This document shows positions 57,244-64,000 of a stretch of DNA of 64,000 nucleotides, piece after piece. Origin of the DNA: Cladochytrium replicatum (taxonomy: Eukaryota > Chytridiomycota > Chytridiomycetes > Cladochytriales > Cladochytriaceae); NCBI GenBank assembly GCA_025526935.1, contig JAHLKD010000026.1, positions 425,266-489,265 on the forward strand, read 5' to 3'. The notes below the pieces were generated by a model. It had not been told where the DNA came from, ran no database searches, and saw only the letters and a list, made by a program, of their open reading frames with translations. Every line of letters begins with the position of its first letter. Positions within the stretch are counted from its first letter, which is position 1. A program made the position numbers and the translations under genes.

Positions 57244-60200
57244 CACCCCCTCAGTCATTAGATAGGTACAACCGAGAGTATCACTCAACCGATCATAACT
57301 TTCTGTAAATGCTGAAGTTGATATTCTATTGAAATAAAGGTGAGTTGTATGGACATCGCCAGCCGGTCGTTCAAGATAGTATATTAAGTGAAGACTGACT
57401 GACTAGCCCCAACGAGCCCCTGTGTTTAAGGTATAATTTACTTCCAAGAGGTTTAGTTAAGATGTCCGCGATCATATCAGAAGTATCCATATGGTGTAAC
57501 TCCTGATGTTTCTGTTCAACTTGGAGATTCACAAATCTCTCGCGAACGTCCATGTGTTTGGTCCGTTTGTTGTTGAACAGATTGTTTGCGATAGACTCGG
57601 TGGATTGATTGTCTTGCCATAAACGGAGCGGATTGAACGACGTAATTCCAATACCCGTCATAAGATTTTTCATCCACTTCATCTCACGCGATAGTTCGTT
57701 CAGCGCATACAGTTCGGCTTCCGACGACGAGGCTGCAATAGTCTGTTGTCGAATCGACTGCCATCTGATTGCCGCATTAGCGAACATTACCACGTAACCG
57801 GTTCGTGAGTATCTATCTGCATCGCCCGCCCAGTCTGCATCGGCATAACCTTGTGGGTTGTTAGCCGAATCAAACATGTAGAGACCGTCGGGTCTTAGCA
57901 TCGGAGACGTGATACCAGTCCGTGTATAGTGTAAACCGTAATCCCAAGTACCGAGTAAATATCGTTGTAATCGATAGAGAGCCTTTGATTCTGACTGTCG
58001 AGGATCAATCTGATGTTGTGCCAAAATATTGACTGCGTATGAAATATCCGGTCGTGTCTTAGTCGCCACGTACGATATCTTCATTAACATTGATCGAAAT
58101 TGTGTTGCCTCGGCATCGGACAGTGTTGGTGTGGTCTCATCAAAGATATATGATTTTGACATCGGTGTTTTGGTCGGTTTGATGTTGGTACCCCATAAAT
58201 TCGCTTCTTCGAGAATCTTCTTTACGTACAATGCATTGCTAAGGAAATATCCTTCCGTTGTCTGCAATAACTCCATTTTCAGAATCCATTTCGCCTTCGA
58301 AGTACTGCCTACTGTGAACGAAGTTTCCAAATCGGTCTGAAACCGATGATATGCGTTTGGATCTGTGGAAAAATGTAGTATATCATCGACATGAACGGTA
58401 GTGTGTTCGCGGGTATTATTTGTTGGATTGTATCGCCAGAAATGACAGATGTCTGCAATATTCCGCACGAAACCAACACTGAGATATTGTTTCCAAAGAG
58501 TTTTGTACCATTCTCGAGCTGCCTGGTGTAGACCGTACAGACTTTTGATAAGTCTGCAGACGATGGGTCGATTCCGGAAATCTACTCGTCCGAAACCATG
58601 AGGGAGTTCGACGTAGTTCTCTTCTTCCAGTATTGCATTGAGATATGCACCCTTGATATCAAACTGGAATATGATCATGCCGACTAATGCTGCTAATGCA
58701 ATCAGAAAACGGATCGTGGACGTTTTCGTAACTGGAGAATAGGTTTCATCGAAATCCAATCCTTCAATCTGTGAAAATCCTCGTACGACCCAACGTGCTT
58801 TGAATCGAGTAATATTGCCATGTTCGTCAAGCTTATATGTGAAAACCCATTTGCCCGATAATAAATTCCGTCCATCAGGTAAAAACGTTTCGGCCCAAGT
58901 ATTGTTGCCGACTAGTTGTGTAACTTCCTCCTTCATCGCCGCTAACCAGAATGGAGCCTCATCGGATCGTGATAAAGCCTCACGAAGAGTCTTTGGTGCA
59001 GTCCGTATATTTCCATTCGCAATTGGTTGTGTTGGATATGAGGAATCGGCCTTCAGGGTCCAATCGATATTAGGAACGGACCGGGTAAACAAGGAATTTT
59101 GTTTCCTTTTGGCGTTCGACAAATTTGCACTTGCTTGACGTTTTCGTTTTCTTGCTGCATATGCTTCGTCGACATCTTCTCCAATGAATTGAAGATCACT
59201 TTCGAGTTGTGCATCATATTCCTCTACAGGAGATACGGAAGACAAATTCGGAGATTCTTCAGTAATGGATTGTGGAGTCGATAAATCAGCATTTGGATCA
59301 TAATCAGCATCGTCTGGGTCATCATCGTCTAGTCCATGTAAATGTTCAACAACATGCATGTCACCGGCTTCTTCTAAGCGGTAATATATGGGGTCGTCGT
59401 TTATATCCTCATCGATTTCTTCGTCTGCAACGGTAGAAATCGGGAAATTGTCTGAGACAAACTCAACAGTCGTCTCTTGCACCCCCTGATCCCCGGTTGG
59501 TATTTGATCAACATCGAAATATGTCCCGGCCTTCAGTGGATATTGTACCGTAAGATCGTCGAGTAACTGTCGGGTAGGATTATAACCAACAAAAACTCCC
59601 TCGTGGAACGTAACATGGAAGTATTCGCCTATTGTGTTTGTCCGAAAATTGAGTGCTATGACGATCTTCAGGTCTTCACCCTTGTATCCGAGAAACAGAC
59701 CTAGTTCAGACTTGTCTCGGATTCTGCGCGCCAACCTTTGTTCGTGTGAGATCCACAAACTAACGAGTGTTCCAAAGGCGTGGATAGTTGCCAAATCTAT
59801 CCGCTTGTCAAGGTAAGCACAGTACGGAATCGCATTCACAGCTGAATGGAAAGTAGCGTTCTTGACGACCGCAGCGTATAGGATGGAGAGTTGCACGAAT
59901 TGAAGTGTTCGTGGTAGTCCAGCTTGTAGCAGCATCGCGTCCGACATATACTTGATCGATTGTATATTCCGCTCTGATAGACCATCGAGTTCCTTTACTG
60001 ACGGAGGAGCTGGGTGGACGCGGATGCGAGGAATCTTGGTATTGCACCATTGGATCAACCGTTTAGTAATCAATTCTCCTGAATCGGAACGTAGTTCAGC
60101 AACGTGTAATGGGTGATTGCGATTTTCCACATCAGCGATATGTCGAATCATACTATCCACCGCATCACTCTTTCGATTCAGGAAGTAGATTGTGATGAAA

Positions 60201-62410
60201 CGAGGTTGTTCGTCGACAATGATCTGCCAATATCTCTTCTTCTGTCCGTCGTAGATTAAACGTACGACATCGGAAAACAGACGGAAAAGTTTCCTCGGAG
60301 CTCGACTTATTGTAGAATAAATCGGCTTCTGCTTCAGCTTCGTGCGACTACAGACCAAACAATTCTGCATAATTGATTTGTTGACAAGATTGAATGCATC
60401 CGGTTCAACCTTGGGCATTTTGATGTTGAGCTTCTCTGCCGTTCGAAAGATTGTCCGTAAGTGGATGTGACCAAACTGCTGGTGTAACTTTGCAAGTTCG
60501 TGTACTGTCACTGGCGATAAGTTGGTGCTCACTCCAACTGTATCTTGAGATGCTCGTTGACATTCATCATCGTTCGTTTGACGAATGTTGTTGTCTGACA
60601 TTACATCGAGACCCATCGCGTGAGAAGATCGTACACCGGACGTAAAGTCCATCGACTGATCGAGACCTTCTGCGGATACCGCTACTGCTTTAGCTCGTTG
60701 AGCAATCACATGCCGCGGTTGGTGAGTTCCGACGGTACTAACATCAGCATAGAGATAGTACAAATCTCTTTCCCGTCGCCCAATAATAACGTGTTCATCC
60801 GTATCACCATGCGTGAGGATAACCTTGTCTTTGGTGAAACTCACAATGTCCCCGGAGTCTCCAATGATACTACACACTGATGCAAGTGTGTCTTCGAGAT
60901 CAGGAACATAAAGTGCGTTGTGTATTATCTTAATTCGCCCATTGGGTAAAACTACAGATACATCTCCAAAACCACAAACTGGAATTGTATGACTATCCGC
61001 TAGTTCCACCACGTCCTCGTCATTCGTATACGTCAGCGAACTAAAGGCATGACGATTAGGTGTCATCCAAACAGTTGCGCCTGTATCAAGCAAACCCACA
61101 CGATCCTTTGCTTGAACATGTACACGGACAACCTTCTGTGCCGAGTGTGCGTTCACTATCGAAAACATATTTCCGATGTATGTGTCAGCATCTTTATCAA
61201 CAGAAGTAGGTTGGGTAAGGTCAAAGATTACCTTCTTGGTCAACACCGGTTTGGCGGTAGATTCGTCCTCCGACGAATCATCACCTGCATCGCCACGGCT
61301 GGCAATGAATGCACGAAAATCCGTGTCTAAACAAAGACTCTTTGCAGTGAGATAGCGTTTACACGCCGACTGCTTGTGTCCTCGTTTGCCACAGAAATTG
61401 CATGTGAGATCTGTCTTCTTTGCAGAAGAAGATGTGGACGACCTGGAGTCCTGCGACTGCCTGGTCCGAGTGGAACTGCTACTCCCACCGCTACTGCCTG
61501 AGCCACCCGAGGCACCCTGCTTACGGCATTGAGCATTGGTGTGAGATGAGTTCGGATGCAAGGTACAAATATCCTCCGACTTCGCAACCTTGGCTTTCGC
61601 TTTCGCCTTCGCTTTCTTCGCCTTTGCCTTCATGGCCTTCTTTGTCCCATTCGGCCCACCGGCATCCATGGTGACGTTGAGTTGGACCAATTGGTTGAGG
61701 TCGGTCAAGATATTTGACACTGTTTCGAAGTAATGCGTTGGCTTTTGGTGGAATGGTCGCGGAGCATTCGGATTTGCAGCATCAATTGGATCTTGTATTA
61801 ACGCCGGTTCCCATTCGGCATACGCAGAAGTGATCATTTTTCCGAGAAAAGGTACGAGGGTCCGTAGTTCAATTGTCTGCATCGTGATTTTTGCGACTAA
61901 CCGGTTTAGTAGATCCTTGATTACGAGTTCGTCCGGTAAAGAGTTCAGTTTGAGTTCGAACAACTCAGTGAGGTCGGTCACAAACTGCTGAACGCTTTCT
62001 GCCGACTGACCGTTCGTACATTTCAGATCTACCAGCCGTTGCTCCCACATAGAAGATTCGATCGGAGCTTGACCGCCAGCACTGAAAATTCGGCGAAGTC
62101 CATCGACTTTGCCTTTTGCTGACGCATAAGCTCTGACTCGATTCATGTCGCGTTTTGGGAAACATTCGCATAGAATTCCAACTGCGACGTTATTGTCCGC
62201 TTGTTGTGCACGGTAATCTTGCATCTCAGCACGATATTGCGTACGTAAGTGACTGTTGTGTGTGACGATCGCCAAATGTTCACATAGTTCTGCTTCCCAT
62301 TGTGCTCGTGCTTCGTTAGCAGCTCCCCCAGCAGCTCCAGCGATGACTATCGGACGCTGTGGGCGATTTCCTTCCGCTTCGTAATTCGGACTATCAGGAA
62401 GAGCCATTGG
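56645..62410 (-). mobile_element. Ty1/copia element B3, nearly intact, inserted in P1 and split by P2
   Basis: 3' LTR at 56645-57243, then PPT (GAGGGGG on the minus strand), UTR, and a single long gag-pol frame to 62408. At 62411 the LTR of P2 interrupts it about 47 codons after the expected Gag start. Its 5' LTR must lie beyond the window. Confidence 0.92.
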
Positions 62411-62494
62411 TGTTAAGTATTTCGATTGATGGACTTGGCCAATCCAGTCATTGATAGTACAAAAACACAAACGCCCGATATACAGAAATGTCAC
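57371..62494 (-). CDS. B3 Ty1/copia gag-pol polyprotein, open through all domains, chimeric N-terminus
   Basis: An uninterrupted frame of 1,707 codons. The first about 28 codons (62494-62411) are read from the P2 LTR and are not native; element sequence begins at MALPDSPNYEAEG. In order: Gag capsid-like part; basic AKAKKAKAKAKAK stretch; zinc knuckle CNFCGKRGHKQSACKRY; protease VGLLDTGATVWMT; pre-integrase HQQFGHIHLRTI with CLVCSRTK; integrase (SDVVRLIYDGQ, LRSDSGELI, DGLSERNIQ); an acidic linker; RT (WVVRGFSQIEGLDFDETYSP, FQFDIKGAYLNAILEE, TTVHVDDILHF); and RNase H (YADADWAGDADRYSRTGY, ASSSEAELYALNE, KHMDVRERFVNLQ, DILTKPLGS). Gag and Pol share one frame, as in plant and Drosophila copia. 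The RT motif is HVDD in place of the usual YVDD. Activity is unlikely while P2 sits in gag. Confidence 0.93.
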   Translation of the reverse strand: MTFLYIGRLCFCTINDWIGQVHQSKYLTPMALPDSPNYEAEGNRPQRPIVIAGAAGGAANEARAQWEAELCEHLAIVTHNSHLRTQYRAEMQDYRAQQADNNVAVGILCECFPKRDMNRVRAYASAKGKVDGLRRIFSAGGQAPIESSMWEQRLVDLKCTNGQSAESVQQFVTDLTELFELKLNSLPDELVIKDLLNRLVAKITMQTIELRTLVPFLGKMITSAYAEWEPALIQDPIDAANPNAPRPFHQKPTHYFETVSNILTDLNQLVQLNVTMDAGGPNGTKKAMKAKAKKAKAKAKAKVAKSEDICTLHPNSSHTNAQCRKQGASGGSGSSGGSSSSTRTRQSQDSRSSTSSSAKKTDLTCNFCGKRGHKQSACKRYLTAKSLCLDTDFRAFIASRGDAGDDSSEDESTAKPVLTKKVIFDLTQPTSVDKDADTYIGNMFSIVNAHSAQKVVRVHVQAKDRVGLLDTGATVWMTPNRHAFSSLTYTNDEDVVELADSHTIPVCGFGDVSVVLPNGRIKIIHNALYVPDLEDTLASVCSIIGDSGDIVSFTKDKVILTHGDTDEHVIIGRRERDLYYLYADVSTVGTHQPRHVIAQRAKAVAVSAEGLDQSMDFTSGVRSSHAMGLDVMSDNNIRQTNDDECQRASQDTVGVSTNLSPVTVHELAKLHQQFGHIHLRTIFRTAEKLNIKMPKVEPDAFNLVNKSIMQNCLVCSRTKLKQKPIYSTISRAPRKLFRLFSDVVRLIYDGQKKRYWQIIVDEQPRFITIYFLNRKSDAVDSMIRHIADVENRNHPLHVAELRSDSGELITKRLIQWCNTKIPRIRVHPAPPSVKELDGLSERNIQSIKYMSDAMLLQAGLPRTLQFVQLSILYAAVVKNATFHSAVNAIPYCAYLDKRIDLATIHAFGTLVSLWISHEQRLARRIRDKSELGLFLGYKGEDLKIVIALNFRTNTIGEYFHVTFHEGVFVGYNPTRQLLDDLTVQYPLKAGTYFDVDQIPTGDQGVQETTVEFVSDNFPISTVADEEIDEDINDDPIYYRLEEAGDMHVVEHLHGLDDDDPDDADYDPNADLSTPQSITEESPNLSSVSPVEEYDAQLESDLQFIGEDVDEAYAARKRKRQASANLSNAKRKQNSLFTRSVPNIDWTLKADSSYPTQPIANGNIRTAPKTLREALSRSDEAPFWLAAMKEEVTQLVGNNTWAETFLPDGRNLLSGKWVFTYKLDEHGNITRFKARWVVRGFSQIEGLDFDETYSPVTKTSTIRFLIALAALVGMIIFQFDIKGAYLNAILEEENYVELPHGFGRVDFRNRPIVCRLIKSLYGLHQAAREWYKTLWKQYLSVGFVRNIADICHFWRYNPTNNTREHTTVHVDDILHFSTDPNAYHRFQTDLETSFTVGSTSKAKWILKMELLQTTEGYFLSNALYVKKILEEANLWGTNIKPTKTPMSKSYIFDETTPTLSDAEATQFRSMLMKISYVATKTRPDISYAVNILAQHQIDPRQSESKALYRLQRYLLGTWDYGLHYTRTGITSPMLRPDGLYMFDSANNPQGYADADWAGDADRYSRTGYVVMFANAAIRWQSIRQQTIAASSSEAELYALNELSREMKWMKNLMTGIGITSFNPLRLWQDNQSTESIANNLFNNKRTKHMDVRERFVNLQVEQKHQELHHMDTSDMIADILTKPLGSKLYLKHRGSLGLVSQSSLNILS

Positions 62495-63009
62495 TCTTCA
62501 CTGAGCAACATTTCTAACTATTGAACTAAAGCATATAGATGATGATCTATTACGAGTTTGGATACCTCCGGTTATTTCTTCATGGGTTATATTTATTGCG
62601 GCCATAGGTATAGTAAACTGTCATTACTTTTCTATCATCCACTTGTAGAAGTGAAGCCCGGATCAGATCACAGCAAAGGTTTACATATGATTAACGCGTT
62701 CGTGGGAATCATGTGTGAGAACAATCCTGTTGAGGAGAGCTAGATCTCACGCACAGCTTAGCATGATTATGCTTCGCTACGCCTGTGAGAAGAAGAGTCA
62801 AACCTTATCGCTTCGATCCAGATCTTCCGGAAGGAAAAGCCAAAACGACAGTACACTTATTTAAGGAGCCTGTGGCGATACACACAAGGAGCATTCTCTT
62901 GCGCTAGTACTTGTGACTCGCAATCTTCTTTATTCATCTCTTAGAAACATTAACCCGTGAATTAGCAACACACACAACCTGAGGATCCAGACCACAGCTT
63001 TGTTCAACA
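62411..63009 (+). repeat. P2 5' LTR, 599 bp
   Basis: TGTTAAGTATTTCG to TTTGTTCAACA; almost the same as the P1 LTR, for example sharing ACCCGTGAATTAGCAACAC. Confidence 0.93.
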
Positions 63010-63060
63010 CAATAGTTACGAATCGTTGCTTAACACATTTCTTTGGACAACAACGACAAG

Positions 63061-64000
63061 ATGGGTTCAGGATCGAATGACGCCACATCTTCGCGGCCGA
63101 AGCCATTCACCGGTAAAACGCTGCAGGATTTCGATCTGTACATGGAACAAGTGCAGACTTACGCAAACTTACGTGGCGGCGCTGGCACTATGCTTCTCCA
63201 AGAACCAATGGCTCTTCCTGATAATCCGAATTACGAGGCGGAAGGAAATCGCCCACAGCGTCCGATAGTCATCGCCGGAGCTGCTGGCGGAGCTGCTAAC
63301 GAAGCACGAGCACAATGGGAAGCAGAACTACGTGAACATTTGGCGATCGTCACACACAACAGTCACTTACGTACGCAATATCGTGCTGAGATGCAAGATT
63401 ACCGTGCACAACAAGCGGACAATAACGTCGCAGTTGGAATTCTATGCGAATGTTTCCCAAAACGCGACATGAATCGAGTCAGAGCTTATGCGTCAGCAAA
63501 AGGCAAAGTCGATGGACTTCGCCGAATTTTCAGTGCTGGCGGTCAAGCTCCGATCGAATCGTCTATGTGGGAGCAACGGCTGGTAGATCTGAAATGTACG
63601 AACGGTCAGTCGGCAGAAAGCGTTCAGCAGTTTGTGACCGACCTCACTGAGTTATTCGAACTCAAACTGAACTCTTTACCGGACGAACTCGTAATCAAGG
63701 ATCTACTAAACCGGTTAGTCGCAAAAATCACGATGCAGACAATGAACTACGGACCCTCGTACCTTTTCTCGGAAAAATGATCACTTCTGCGTATGCCGAA
63801 TGGGAACCGGCGTTAATACAAGATCCAATTGATGCTGCAAATCTGAATGCTCCGCGACATTCCACCAAAAGCCAAGCATTACTCGAAACAGTGTCAAAAT
63901 CTTGACGACCTCAACCAATTGGTCCAACTCAACGTCACATGGATGCCGTGGGCCGAATGGGACAAAGAAGGCCATGAAGGCAAAGGCGAAGAAAGCGAAG
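63061..64000 (+). pseudogene. P2 Gag, frameshifted near the window end
   Basis: Opens at the ATG at 63061 and matches P1 Gag until 63741, where one T is missing (CAGACAATGAAC against CAGACAATTGAAC). The frame then stops at 63778-63780. Further single-base losses follow at about 63850-63960. This may be sequence error rather than true decay. Confidence 0.8.

Larger units (their letters stand above)
62411..64000 (+). mobile_element. Ty1/copia element P2, 5' part, runs off the window
   Basis: 5' LTR at 62411-63009 followed by + strand gag to the window end. It is inserted in the B3 gag. Sequence from about 63740 on has many one-base losses against P1 and B3. Confidence 0.9.

Overview
The window is a stretch of fungal nuclear genome. 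Protein-coding genes are densely packed and cut by many short spliceosomal introns (42-66 nt, GT..AG, often with a visible CTAAC/CTGAT branch point). The products are typically fungal: a plasma-membrane H+-ATPase, a Ty1/copia-rich repeat block, a hamartin (TSC1) orthologue, a GID/CTLH SPRY-LisH protein and a Rom-type RhoGEF. The proton pump is of the plant-like type seen in basidiomycetes and zoosporic fungi rather than the ascomycete Pma1 type. I cannot assign a species; the lineage call (fungus outside the ascomycete yeasts) is inference. I worked out exon joins by hand, checking that each join keeps frame and restores conserved protein sequence.

Region 1 (1-34.4 kb) is the gene-rich part. 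In order: the 3' end of a TatD-type nuclease; a small broken coiled-coil gene; a DUF676-like alpha/beta hydrolase; a frameshifted DMT/EamA transporter; a secreted Asp-box (BNR) glycosidase-like protein; the H+-ATPase; a 2.5-kb gene-poor interval full of short tandem duplications with one orphan ORF; a 948-aa protein with a C-terminal calponin-homology domain; a multi-span membrane protein head-to-head with the AP-2 mu subunit; a DDT-WHIM-PHD chromatin protein; a long-chain acyl-CoA synthetase ending in the peroxisomal signal SKL; TSC1; Cwc21/SRRM2; RanBPM/Gid1; and a DH-PH-CNH RhoGEF head-to-head with it. Gene spacing is very tight: 31 and 49 bp between divergent start codons, 51 bp between convergent stops.

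Region 2 (about 35-64 kb) is a nested transposon block. The oldest layer is a decayed copia lineage C on the + strand, cut into four pieces by later insertions, together with a second lineage A (LTR about 711 bp, gag and RNase H remnants). A young copia lineage B (599-bp LTRs running TG..CA, 5-bp target duplications, one gag-pol frame) has inserted several times: B1 (38.3-44.8 kb), a solo LTR (45.1-45.7 kb), B2 (47.4-54.0 kb), P1 (55.1 kb on), B3 (56.6 kb on) and P2 (62.4 kb on). P1, B3 and P2 are Russian-doll insertions in alternating orientation. A 1.3-kb hAT-like DNA element with an 8-bp target duplication and a BED-finger remnant also sits inside C. Only B3 keeps a long open polyprotein, and its N-terminus is overwritten by the LTR of P2. 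The last about 260 bp of the window carry many one-base deletions against the other copies, which looks like poor sequence at a contig end.

Functionally, several gene products belong to nutrient and growth control (TSC1, Gid1/RanBPM, RhoGEF, H+-ATPase) and to membrane traffic or lipid use (AP-2 mu, acyl-CoA synthetase), but nothing in the sequence shows they form one operon-like system. No dedicated defence system, CRISPR array or biosynthetic cluster was found, and I did not locate a convincing rRNA or tRNA gene.
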